DNA of 56,344 bases from Flavobacteriales bacterium (lineage in GTDB: Bacteria; Bacteroidota; Bacteroidia; Flavobacteriales_F; PHOS-HE28): the NCBI GenBank assembly GCA_024103275.1, contig JAGFIV010000088.1:1-56344 (forward strand). Direction: 5' to 3'. Shown one piece after another: positions 36,801 to 44,099 of the stretch. The position numbers and the translations under genes were made by a program. The notes below the pieces were generated by a model. The model worked only from the letters and a program-made list of their open reading frames with translations, made no database searches and was not told the origin of the DNA. Each line of letters begins with the position of its first letter. The first letter of the stretch is position 1.

Positions 36801-36862
36801 ACGCCAAGCGGGCAACAGCCGTACAAGGCACCCTGTATTTGATTACTTTTGAACGTTCCTGA
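33818..36862 (+). CDS. Multi-PAS soluble sensor histidine kinase (HisKA_2 type)
   Basis: This 1014-residue kinase has no membrane segment. It has about six PAS domains (starting near 30, 150, 300, 420, 550 and 680) joined by short coiled links, then a HisKA_2 phospho-acceptor domain (LLKEVHHRVKNNLQIISS; His823/824) and a GHKL ATPase domain (NELISNALKHAF, DDGMGFPEG, GLGMELVDVL). HisKA_2 kinases often feed receiver proteins with unusual outputs. It lies 9 nt before a LytTR response regulator, its likely partner, and its ATG overlaps the MORN gene stop. Confidence 0.93.
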   Translation: MIVPSGRSQASPEDEGTRMFHGLDTRDRLQLFDDLFSGDLFGLYRASTTGRMLNCNQALANLLGYDSIGQLIDMPVGEHYFDVLERQRFIDDLLERKQLSNYEILLRHRSGKPIHVLENVVLREEPGRASVIEGVVIDITALRQSEIEQRVLANNYRQLTEQARDGMVVLQKGKVVYANPAAEAFFGLGKLDGLDLMGLVCGRDSKKIQSILEEVRQGKSPGMVRIGFKTPGNGTKVLAVHGCTTWHMNAPAVQLTLQDLEAQSDELRKGIRASMAEEMTASLREEIEEHKRTQEALEQSRRLARSLIDSSLDMIVAVDPMGRITEFNPAASIKFGYETEEILGKDSRILYADDDEYMRIQRELDRYGACAGEVRNITRSGKVFISFLAASRLKDEDGVLLGSMGVSRDVTQAKRDREALLESEERYRDVVDNASDLIHTVDSDGKILFANKAWRKTMGYTEEDLKHLSFFDFMVGEDERAKAGRWMSGDRDGPVSDMWRALFRTKDGRKLLCEGTSSVREVGGRMVMARSIFRDITESHAAQEKIRHHTAKEKALFESSDLLFWTADREIRLTSFNKGYHDMIVRLHGKAPTLQNDPSERKVTFAPQPYHDFWRGKYEEAFAGNKVHFETHLRDTQGQEVFNEIFLSPVFSPDGKVEEVFGVGYEVTAERMAERSVRDQAAKLHAIFESNNDMMIWTMDRDRRITSCNRQFVEAVRRNIGDEVREGSNLRSSFIPFISEEDDKEYQKTITAVLAGKHGNHELALKIPDGPTMWVEIFASPIITDGEVKEISFLAHDITGKKKAEQAILESLREKEALLKEVHHRVKNNLQIISSIFSLQQGHVGNDERSIALLRESQDRIRSMAFIHESLYLNKNFTQVDLAAYIRQLCGNLTMSYALQGRVRFGMDLQPLMLDLDKAISCGLVLNELISNALKHAFRDGREGEVRITLALEGNTVQISLADDGMGFPEGYDEEQDKGLGMELVDVLMGQLEGNAKRATAVQGTLYLITFERS

Positions 36863-36871
36863 GAAGAGACC

Positions 36872-37627
36872 ATGGCACAAACCAATGTACTGGTGGTTGA
36901 GGACGAGAGCATCGTCAGCAAGGACATCCAGCAGAGCCTGAAGAAGTTGGGCTACAACGTCGTGGGCGCGGCGGCGACCGGCGAGAACGCGGTGGCGCTG
37001 GCTTTGGAGACGCGGCCCGACATCATTCTGATGGACATCATGCTCAAAGGTGAGATGAACGGCATCGAGGCGGCCACACGCATCCGGTCCGAGGCCAACA
37101 TCCCCGTGATATTCCTGACGGCATACGCCGATGAAAGCACCCTGGGCAAGGCCAAGGTCACCCAGCCTTACGGATACATCATCAAGCCCTTCAAGGAGAT
37201 CGATATCCATACCACCATCGAAATGGCCCTCTATAAGCACAAGAAGGAGGCCGAGGTGCTGAAGGAGCGCGACCTGCTCTTCAGCCTGGTGGAAAGCCAA
37301 GGTGCGGGAAAGGACATCCTTTTCGTGAAGAGCAACAGCCGCATGGTGAAGTTGCGCACCAGCGACATTTACTACATCGAGGCGCTGAAGGATTACGTGG
37401 TGATCAACACGCTCAACACGCGCTATACCATCCACAGCACCATGAAGGACATCGAGGCGCGGCTGCCCGAAAGTGAGTTCATGCGCGTGCACCGCTCATT
37501 CATCGTCCGTGTGGACAAGATCACCGCCATTGAGCAACCCAACCTGATCCTGGAGAACGACAAGAAGGTGATCCCCATCGGCGGCAGCTACAAGGACGAG
37601 TTGGCCAAGCGGCTCAACCTGGTGTGA
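36872..37627 (+). CDS. LytTR-family response regulator
   Basis: This 251-residue transcription factor has a receiver domain (1-120) with acidic pocket VVEDE, phospho-acceptor Asp55 (IILMDIMLKG), Thr in IFLTAYAD and Lys in YIIKPFKEID. A LytTR DNA-binding domain (about 150-251) has FVKSNSRMVKLRTSDIYYIEAL, YTIHSTMKDIEARLP, FMRVHRSFIVRVDKI. The receiver DIMLKGEMNGIEAA-type loop is common in regulators paired with HisKA_2 kinases. It ends 7 bp from the convergent rnr gene. Confidence 0.95.
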   Translation: MAQTNVLVVEDESIVSKDIQQSLKKLGYNVVGAAATGENAVALALETRPDIILMDIMLKGEMNGIEAATRIRSEANIPVIFLTAYADESTLGKAKVTQPYGYIIKPFKEIDIHTTIEMALYKHKKEAEVLKERDLLFSLVESQGAGKDILFVKSNSRMVKLRTSDIYYIEALKDYVVINTLNTRYTIHSTMKDIEARLPESEFMRVHRSFIVRVDKITAIEQPNLILENDKKVIPIGGSYKDELAKRLNLV

Positions 37628-37634
37628 ACGCTCC

Positions 37635-39953
37635 TCACCGCCGCTTCTTTCCCTTCTTGGCAGTCCTTTCCGCTTTGCGTGCTTTTTTGAAACCGGTGCC
37701 CTTGGCGCTTCGGTTCCCTTTTTGCCAACCAGCCCCACCGTGTGCGGGAGCGGGGCGGGTCTCATCCCAGTAACCGCGTCCGGGCCGGGGGGGCGGGGCT
37801 TGTGCAGGCTCCCCTTCCACCAGCGAGAATTCCACCGTGCGCTTCTCCATGTCCACCCCGCGCACCATCACCTCCAGTTCATCGCCCAGCCGGAATTGGC
37901 GGCCCGTGCGAAGCCCCGTCAGCCGGTAGCGTTCCTGGTCGAACCGGTAGTGGTCGCCAGGCAGGTCGCGCAGCGCGATCATGCCTTCGCACTTGTTCTC
38001 GATCAACTCAACGTACATGCCCCAGGAGGTAAGGCCGCTGACGATGCCCCGGAAAGACTGCCCCAGCCGGGCCAGCATGTATTCCGCCTGCTTGTACCGC
38101 ACGCTGGCACGCTCCGCATCGGCCGCCCGTTTCTCCATTTGTGAACTGTGCACGCAGCTGAGCTCCAGCGCCTGCTTGTTCAATGCCTTGCCTCCGGCCA
38201 GGTAGTGCGCCAGCGCCCGGTGCACCATCAGGTCCGGATAGCGCCGGATCGGGCTGGTAAAGTGTGTGTAGAAGTCGAAGGCCAGGCCGTAGTGGCCCAC
38301 ATTGTCCGTGCTGTACACCGCCTTGGCCATGCTGCGGATGGTGACCTGCTTGATCAGGCCCTCCTCCTCGCGGCCCCGGATGTCATGAAGCAACCGGTTG
38401 ATGGCATGCGGCAGCTTCCTCAGGTCGGAGGTGTCCAACCGGTGGCCGAAGCTCTGGGCCAGGGTGCGGAGCTGGTCCACCTTTTCGGGGTCGGGAAGGT
38501 CGTGCACCCGGTACACGAACGGTTTGGGAAGCCCCCGTTGGGGCTTGCCCACCCGGGTGGCCACCCGCTTGTTGGCCAGCAGCATGAACTCCTCGATCAG
38601 CCAGTTGGCCGGCCCCATCATCTTTTCGTACACCCCGATGGGCTTGCCCTTGGAGTCCAGGATGAACTTCACCTCGTTGCCGCCGATGTCCAGGGCGCCG
38701 TTGGCCAAGCGGTCCTTGCGCATCTGCTCGGCCAGCCGGTTCAGGGCCAGCACCTCTTCCCGGAAAGGCCCGTCGCCGCCCTCGATGATCGCTTGGGCGG
38801 CACCGTAGGAAAACCGGTGGTCGCTGCGGATCACCGTGCGCCCGAACCATTCGCCGTGCAGCCGGGCATGGTCGTCCAGCTCCATGATGGCACTGAAGCT
38901 CAGCTTGTCGGTGTGCGGATTGAGCGAGCACAGGTTGTTGCTCAGCCGCTCGGGCAGCATGGGCACCACGCGGTCCACCAGGTACACACTGGTGGCGCGT
39001 GCGGCCGCCTCCTTGTCCAGCACGGTGCCGGGCTGCACGTAGTGGCTCACATCGGCGATGTGGATGCCCACTTCCCAATGGCCGTTCCCCAGCCGCCGGA
39101 TGCTCAGTGCATCATCCAGGTCCTTGGCATCCTCCGGGTCGATGGTAAACGTGGTCACGCCCCGCATGTCGCGGCGACGGGCCAGTTCCGGGGGGGTGGC
39201 CCCGTCCGGGATGGCCTCCGCCGCCTCTTCCACTGCCCGGGAAAACTCCGAGGGCAGGTCGAATTCGGCCAGGATGGCGTGCATTTCCACTTCGTGATCG
39301 CCCGCCGGGCCCAGCACCCGCACCACCGAGCCCCGGACGGGGGCCTTGGCATCCAGCCAGGGATCCATCTCAACCACCGCCTTTTCGCCCGCCTTGGCCC
39401 CGTTCAGGCATGCGGCAGCAATCAGGATGGGATGCGCCATCTTCGGGTCATCGGCCCGCAGCACCATGCCCGTGCCATGCTTTTCCACGGTGCCCACGAA
39501 ACGGGTGCGACGGCGTTCCAATACCTGCAACACCTTGCCTTCCGGACGGCCCCGCTCCCGATGGAAGCGGATCAGCACCCGGTCGCCGTGCAGGGCGGTG
39601 CCCAGGGCGTGTTCCGGGATGTAGACATCCTCTTCCCCGTTGCCGATGCGGGCATAGCCGGCCCCGCTGGCGATCAGGTCCAGCACCGCCTCCACGCCCT
39701 TCTTGTCCTTGGGGGCGGCCTCGGCCAGGGGCAAAGGCGCCACATAGCGGCCGCGGCGTGCGGCCATCACGCTCCCTTGGGCCACCAACCGCCCCAGCGC
39801 GGCTTGCAGCGTGCCCCTTTCCCGCTTGTCCAGCCCCAGTTTCAGCATCAATTGCTGGGGCGTGATGCCGGTGGGGCCGGCCTCGCGGACCAGCGACAGC
39901 AACACCGTCCGCGAGAGCTCCCCCGGGTGTCCCAGGCGTTTCTTCTTCGTCAT
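37635..39953 (-). CDS. rnr: Ribonuclease R
   Basis: This 772-residue 3'-5' exoribonuclease degrades structured RNA. An N-terminal winged-helix region (about 15-75) and cold-shock domains (about 80-240) precede the RNB catalytic domain. The domain shows the Asp cluster TIDPEDAKDLDDALSI, HIADVSHYV and the FTSPIRRYPDLMVHR block. A C-terminal S1 domain (RGIVSGLTSWGMYVELIENKCEG) and a Lys/Arg-rich tail (KKARKAERTAKKGKKRR) follow. The start MTKKKRLGHPG at 39953 is chosen because the longer frame would read into the divergent prs promoter. Confidence 0.95.
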   Translation of the reverse strand: MTKKKRLGHPGELSRTVLLSLVREAGPTGITPQQLMLKLGLDKRERGTLQAALGRLVAQGSVMAARRGRYVAPLPLAEAAPKDKKGVEAVLDLIASGAGYARIGNGEEDVYIPEHALGTALHGDRVLIRFHRERGRPEGKVLQVLERRRTRFVGTVEKHGTGMVLRADDPKMAHPILIAAACLNGAKAGEKAVVEMDPWLDAKAPVRGSVVRVLGPAGDHEVEMHAILAEFDLPSEFSRAVEEAAEAIPDGATPPELARRRDMRGVTTFTIDPEDAKDLDDALSIRRLGNGHWEVGIHIADVSHYVQPGTVLDKEAAARATSVYLVDRVVPMLPERLSNNLCSLNPHTDKLSFSAIMELDDHARLHGEWFGRTVIRSDHRFSYGAAQAIIEGGDGPFREEVLALNRLAEQMRKDRLANGALDIGGNEVKFILDSKGKPIGVYEKMMGPANWLIEEFMLLANKRVATRVGKPQRGLPKPFVYRVHDLPDPEKVDQLRTLAQSFGHRLDTSDLRKLPHAINRLLHDIRGREEEGLIKQVTIRSMAKAVYSTDNVGHYGLAFDFYTHFTSPIRRYPDLMVHRALAHYLAGGKALNKQALELSCVHSSQMEKRAADAERASVRYKQAEYMLARLGQSFRGIVSGLTSWGMYVELIENKCEGMIALRDLPGDHYRFDQERYRLTGLRTGRQFRLGDELEVMVRGVDMEKRTVEFSLVEGEPAQAPPPRPGRGYWDETRPAPAHGGAGWQKGNRSAKGTGFKKARKAERTAKKGKKRR

Positions 39954-40055
39954 TGGCCGCGAAGGTGGAAAGAAATGGACGTGGCCGGGCGGACCGCCCC
40001 CGCTGCCGAGGCGGAACTTCCCATCCACGATCGTTGATAACAGCCATGATTTCAT

Positions 40056-40063
40056 TACATTTG
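40056..40063 (+). promoter_or_regulatory. prs promoter (TTG-N19-TACATTTG)
   Basis: The -7 element TACATTTG is an exact match and a TTG at 40034-40036 lies precisely 19 nt upstream, the consensus Bacteroidota spacing. The start codon is 17 nt downstream. The TTG is part of the motif ACGATCGTTGAT (40027-40038), which is also found in the rpiB intergenic region. Confidence 0.7.
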
Positions 40064-40080
40064 CGGCCCTTTTCAGGGCT

Positions 40081-41040
40081 ATGGACCACATCGAGGCGGA
40101 TAACGCGAAGATCTTCGGGGGTACCGCCACGCGGGACCTGGCCGGGCGCATTGCGGACATGAGCGGCCAGAAGCTCGGCGAGGTGACCATGAGCCGCTTC
40201 AGCGACGGCGAGTTCCAGCCCAGCTACGAGGAGACCGTGCGGGGAAAGGTGGTGTTCATCGTCCAGAGCACCATGCCGCCCACGGAGAACCTCTTCGAGC
40301 TGCTGCTGCTGGTGGATGCCGCCAAGCGGGCCAGCGCCCGCACCATTGTCGCCGTCATGCCCTATTTCGGCTTTGCACGCCAGGACCGCAAGGACAAGCC
40401 ACGGGTGAGCATCGGCGCCAAGCTGGTGGCCAACATGCTTACCGCCGCAGGCGTGGACCGCGTGATGACCATGGACCTGCACGCCGACCAGATCCAAGGC
40501 TTCTTCGAGGTGCCCGTGGATCATCTGTTCGCCAGCAGCATTTTCCTGCCCCACATTGAAAGCCTGGGCCTCGGCAACCTGGTGATCGCCGCGCCCGACA
40601 CCGGCGGCACCAAGCGGGCCAGCGCCTACGCCAAGCACTTGGGCGTGGACATGGCCATTTGCTACAAGCAACGCAAGGTGGCCAACAAGGTGGAAAGCAT
40701 GACGGTGATCGGTGATGTATCCGGCAAGAACGTCATCCTGCTCGATGACATGGTCGACACGGCCGGCACCCTCACCAAGGCCGCAGCCATGATGATGGAG
40801 CAGGGAGCCACCAGTGTGCGCGCCATGTGTACCCATGCTGTGCTCAGCGGCAATGCCTGCCAGCGCATCCAGGAAAGTGCGTTGCTCGAATTGATCGTCA
40901 CCGACACCATCCCGGTGGGCGAAGAAAAGCAACGGACGGCCCCCAAGATCAAACAACTTTCCGTGGCCCGGCTGTTTGCCGATGTAATCGGCCGCGTCCG
41001 CCAGCATCAAAGCATCAGCAGCCACTTCATCATTGCATAA
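40081..41040 (+). CDS. prs: Ribose-phosphate pyrophosphokinase
   Basis: This enzyme makes PRPP from ribose 5-phosphate and ATP for nucleotide, His and Trp synthesis. The 319-residue protein shows FSDGEFQPSYEETVRG, PYFGFARQDRKDKPRVSIGAK, MDLHADQIQGFFEVPVDHL, the flexible-loop region and the PRPP-binding loop VILLDDMVDTAGTL. The start MDHIEAD follows a near-ideal promoter. It is followed after 16 nt by rplY, a usual pair, and pth lies further on. Confidence 0.96.
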   Translation: MDHIEADNAKIFGGTATRDLAGRIADMSGQKLGEVTMSRFSDGEFQPSYEETVRGKVVFIVQSTMPPTENLFELLLLVDAAKRASARTIVAVMPYFGFARQDRKDKPRVSIGAKLVANMLTAAGVDRVMTMDLHADQIQGFFEVPVDHLFASSIFLPHIESLGLGNLVIAAPDTGGTKRASAYAKHLGVDMAICYKQRKVANKVESMTVIGDVSGKNVILLDDMVDTAGTLTKAAAMMMEQGATSVRAMCTHAVLSGNACQRIQESALLELIVTDTIPVGEEKQRTAPKIKQLSVARLFADVIGRVRQHQSISSHFIIA

Positions 41041-41056
41041 CACCCCCGAGCCAAAA

Positions 41057-41695
41057 ATGAAGAACGTCGAACTCATCGGCACCAAGCGGGAGGCCAAGGG
41101 CACCAACAGTGCCCGTGCCATCCGGCGGAACAAACAAGTCCCCTGCGTCCTCTATGGCGGCAAGGAGGTCCTTCACTTCAGCGTGAACGAACAGGCCCTG
41201 AACAAGATCATCCATTCGCCCGAGGCGCACCGCGTGGAGCTGGACATCGACGGCGAAAAGCACCTTGCCGTGCTTCAGGACAAGCAGTTCCAACCGGTCA
41301 CCGACGCGGTGATCCATGCGGACTTTCTGGAGGCGCTGCCCGGTCAGGAGGCCCGTCTGCCGATGATCGTGCGGCTGACCGGGCAGAGCGCCGGTGTCCG
41401 CAAGGGAGGGAAGCTCAACCAATCCATCCGCAAGCTGCACGTCAAGGGCAGCCTGGAGGCGCTTCCCAACCTGATCGAAGTGGACGTGACAGGACTTGAT
41501 GTGGGCCAGAGCTTCCACGTGCGCGACCTGAACTTGCCGGGCGTGACCGTGCTGGAAGACCCGGATGACGTGATCGCAAGCGTGAAGATGCCCAAGAAGG
41601 CCGCTGAAGCCGCCGCCCCGGCTGCCGCTTCCCCGGCCGCCGCCGCCGCCACCCCGGCTCCGGCCGCGGAGAAAGCCGAGCCGGCCAAGAAATGA
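41057..41695 (+). CDS. rplY: 50S ribosomal protein L25, CTC (general stress) form
   Basis: This 212-residue protein binds 5S rRNA. The N-terminal L25 domain (about 1-92, with GTNSARAIRRNKQVPCVLYG) is joined to the C-terminal TL5/CTC beta domain (about 95-180). A low-complexity Ala/Pro/Lys tail of about 30 residues (from KKAAEAAAPAAAS) ends the protein, as in many Bacteroidota. Start MKNVELIGTKRE at 41057; an ATG eight codons earlier is less likely. Confidence 0.95.
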   Translation: MKNVELIGTKREAKGTNSARAIRRNKQVPCVLYGGKEVLHFSVNEQALNKIIHSPEAHRVELDIDGEKHLAVLQDKQFQPVTDAVIHADFLEALPGQEARLPMIVRLTGQSAGVRKGGKLNQSIRKLHVKGSLEALPNLIEVDVTGLDVGQSFHVRDLNLPGVTVLEDPDDVIASVKMPKKAAEAAAPAAASPAAAAATPAPAAEKAEPAKK

Positions 41696-41741
41696 ACCCC
41701 GGCCGAAAGCACCGGCCAAGCCTTTTCCGATCTTTGTACGG

Positions 41742-41766
41742 GCCCCGCACCACGCGGGGCTTGTAT
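41742..41766 (+). terminator. Hairpin with T-rich tail after rplY
   Basis: GCCCCGC-accac-GCGGGGC (41742-41760) is a perfect 7-bp stem followed by TTGTAT. It lies 46 nt after the rplY stop. GATCTTTG (41729-41736), just before it, resembles a -7 element, so the hairpin could instead be in the pth leader. Confidence 0.55.
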
Positions 41767-41804
41767 ATGGATGGCCCGGATGCCTCCATGGCGAAGAAGT
41801 ATCG

Positions 41805-42368
41805 ATGAAGTACCTGATCGCTGGCCTGGGCAACCCGGGGCCGGAATACGCCGGGACCCGCCACAACATCGGGTTCGTGGTGGCGGATGCCCTGGCGGCG
41901 GCCCACGAAGCGCCGTTCAAGCCGGGCCGCTTGGCGGAAACGGCCGCTTTCCGGCACAAGGGGCGCACCTTCATCCTGATCAAGCCGCAGACGTTCATGA
42001 ACCTCAGCGGCAGGGCCGTGCGCTACTGGCTGGACCAGGAGGGCCTGGACCCCGACCGCTTGCTGGTGGTGGTGGACGACCTGGCCCTGCCATTCGGCAA
42101 GATGCGGATGCGCGCTTCCGGCAGTGATGGCGGGCACAATGGGCTCACCAGCATCATCGAACACCTGGGTACCGAGACCTTCGCCCGGCTGCGCATCGGC
42201 ATCGGGCATGCTTTCCCCAAGGGTGGGCAGGTGAATTATGTACTGGGCACCTGGGACGGGGAAGAGCAGCAGGAACTGGCCGAAGTGGTGGATCAAGCCG
42301 CCAAGGCCGTGATCGGGTTCGGGCTGCTGGGGGTGGAGCGGGCCATGAACACCTTCAACAAAAGGTAG
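41805..42368 (+). CDS. pth: Peptidyl-tRNA hydrolase
   Basis: This 187-residue enzyme frees tRNA from peptidyl-tRNA that drops off ribosomes. Conserved parts are MKYLIAGLGNPGPEYAGTRHNIGF (Asn10, catalytic His20), LIKPQTFMNLSG (Asn68 region), VVVDDLALPFG and SDGGHNGLTSIIEHLGTETFARLRIGIG. Length and motifs are those of bacterial Pth. It is downstream of rplY as in many bacteria. Confidence 0.97.
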   Translation: MKYLIAGLGNPGPEYAGTRHNIGFVVADALAAAHEAPFKPGRLAETAAFRHKGRTFILIKPQTFMNLSGRAVRYWLDQEGLDPDRLLVVVDDLALPFGKMRMRASGSDGGHNGLTSIIEHLGTETFARLRIGIGHAFPKGGQVNYVLGTWDGEEQQELAEVVDQAAKAVIGFGLLGVERAMNTFNKR

Positions 42369-42487
42369 GCGGGGCAGGGTAACCCGGCCCGGGGTCATTC
42401 CGGCACGGTTTTCGGCAAAAGGCCACGTACGGAACGCGGAAAAACGCGATCGGCCAGGACGGGGTCCGCGATCCACACGGGTGCCAG

Positions 42488-42517
42488 GCATGGCCGCCGG
42501 CACAATGGCGGCCATGC
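42488..42517. other. Strong hairpin in the pth-yfiR gap
   Basis: GCATGGCCGCC (42488-42498) and GGCGGCCATGC (42507-42517) form an 11-bp perfect stem with an 8-nt loop. No T tract follows. It may end the pth transcript in a factor-assisted way or be a leader structure. The remaining gap (42369-42595) shows no gene; TACATTGG at 42575-42582 is a near-consensus -7 element for the next gene. Confidence 0.5.
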
Positions 42518-42595
42518 ACATCACCCTGTGCATAGCGCGGGCGTGAGCGCCCGAACGCAGATGATGGCTTCCCCTACATTGGCCCGGCTTGATGG

Positions 42596-43189
42596 ATGAT
42601 GCGCCTCAGGGACGAACTTGAACCCCAGGTCCGGCGGTGCCGGGAGCGGCGCTTCGGCCTTTTGGCCCTGATGGCCGCGTTGCTGATCGCCCGCGGGGTC
42701 TTTGCGCAGGGTGGGCAACGGGAGCCCGACAAGGACACCCGGGCGATGATCGAGGCCAGCTATATATACAATATCGCCAAGCTGGTGCAATGGCGCGATG
42801 AGGGCATGCGCCGCGGCCCGTTCATCATCGGGGTGGTCGGCAGCACCAATCTGTACCAGGAGCTGGTGAACAAGTATGCCACCCGCTCCATCGGCAAACA
42901 GCCCATCGAGGTACGCAAGTTGCCCGAGATTGCTGATGTGGACGCCTGCCACATCCTGTTCATCCCGGCTGCCAACAGGAACCTGCTGGCCCCCATCCTG
43001 AAACAGCCCAACGCCCGGGCCACCTTGATCATCACCGACTTCCCCGATGCCTTGGCCAACGGGGCCGTGGTGAACTTCATACCGGCCAGGAACACCCTGA
43101 AATATGAGATCAACCTGGCCAATGCGGAGAAGCACCGCATCGAGGTGGGCCTTACCTTGAGGCAGTTGGCCGACAGAGTGGTGGAATGA
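42596..43189 (+). CDS. YfiR/HmsC-like periplasmic protein (DUF4154)
   Basis: This 197-residue protein has an N-terminal hydrophobic segment (about 19-37, LLALMAALLIARGVFAQ) acting as signal peptide. The YfiR domain follows: EASYIYNIAKLVQWRDE, IIGVVGSTNLYQELV, GKQPIEVRKL, CHILFIPAANRN and TLIITDFPDALANGAVVNFI. Known YfiR acts in the periplasm as a repressor of the membrane diguanylate cyclase YfiN. Here the downstream membrane enzyme is a SpoIIE phosphatase instead, so the domain may sense a signal for that. The stop overlaps the TPR gene by 4 bp. Confidence 0.87.
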   Translation: MMRLRDELEPQVRRCRERRFGLLALMAALLIARGVFAQGGQREPDKDTRAMIEASYIYNIAKLVQWRDEGMRRGPFIIGVVGSTNLYQELVNKYATRSIGKQPIEVRKLPEIADVDACHILFIPAANRNLLAPILKQPNARATLIITDFPDALANGAVVNFIPARNTLKYEINLANAEKHRIEVGLTLRQLADRVVE

Positions 43190-44088
43190 ACATGAAGCAC
43201 AGCATCCCCATAGCCGCATGCATGCTCCTGTCCGCCATGGCCGCCCGGGGCCAGGGCGACCTGCTGGGGCAGGCCAACCAGGAATACCGCGACGGCCACC
43301 TCAGAGAGGCGCGAGCCTTGGTGGACGAGGCCGTCAAGGATGCCGCCCTGGCGGCTTCGCCGGAGGTCTGGGTGCTGCGCGGGTTCATTTACAAGGACCT
43401 TTACAAAGAGGCCGCCAAGCCCGATGCCGACGTGCTGCGCGACGAGGCCTTGGCAAGCCTTTATACCGCCGTGGCCACCGACCGAGCGAAAAAGTTTACC
43501 GGGAGCAGCCGGGGGGCGTATTGGTTCCTGGCCAATACCATCTACAACGATGCGGTGCACGCCCTGAACAACCTGGAGCCCGACCACGCCACCACCTACT
43601 ATGCCAAATACGGCGAAACCGTCAGGCGCATGGCCCCGGACACCTCCATGACGCGGAACGACATCGACTTCCAGAACGCCTTGGGAACGGTGTACGTCAA
43701 ACTGTACGCCCGCGATCGCACCAAGCTGGAGTGGTACGACAAGGCACTGGGCACCTACAAGCAGGTGTTGGCCATGGACAGCAACAACTACGGGGCCAAT
43801 TACAACCTGGCCACGCTCTACTACAACCGGGGGGTGTACAACATCCAACGGCTGACCCCGGAGAATGATATACCCAGCCTGCAACAGATCCAGGAGGCGA
43901 GCCGGGAATTCTTCACCGCCGCGTTGCCCTATATGATGAAGGCCCACATCATGAAGCCGGACCGCGTGGAGACCATCCTGGGCCTGGAGAACATCCACTA
44001 TAGCCTCCAGGACGAGGAAAAGAGCCGGTACTATCGACGCCTCTTCGAGGAGCTCAAGCACGATGAGGTGAAGGAAAAGGAACGTTGA
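43186..44088 (+). CDS. Exported TPR-like protein
   Basis: This 300-residue protein has a signal peptide (about 1-22, MLLSAMAARGQG) and a helical repeat body. Its TPR-like units are ANQEYRDGHLREARALVDEAVKD, AYWFLANTIYNDAVHALNNL, FQNALGTVYVKLYARDRTKL, and ANYNLATLYYNRGVYNI. It probably lies in the periplasm. It is the middle gene of a tightly overlapping three-gene operon between the YfiR-like protein and the SpoIIE phosphatase, and may link the two. I do not recognise a more specific family. Confidence 0.82.
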   Translation: MNMKHSIPIAACMLLSAMAARGQGDLLGQANQEYRDGHLREARALVDEAVKDAALAASPEVWVLRGFIYKDLYKEAAKPDADVLRDEALASLYTAVATDRAKKFTGSSRGAYWFLANTIYNDAVHALNNLEPDHATTYYAKYGETVRRMAPDTSMTRNDIDFQNALGTVYVKLYARDRTKLEWYDKALGTYKQVLAMDSNNYGANYNLATLYYNRGVYNIQRLTPENDIPSLQQIQEASREFFTAALPYMMKAHIMKPDRVETILGLENIHYSLQDEEKSRYYRRLFEELKHDEVKEKER

Positions 44089-44099
44089 CCGGTTCCCCC

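Noticed and set aside
38148..40037. A 629-residue plus-strand open frame opposite rnr
   Set aside because: Antisense shadow of ribonuclease R; no domain, composition of a reverse-read gene.
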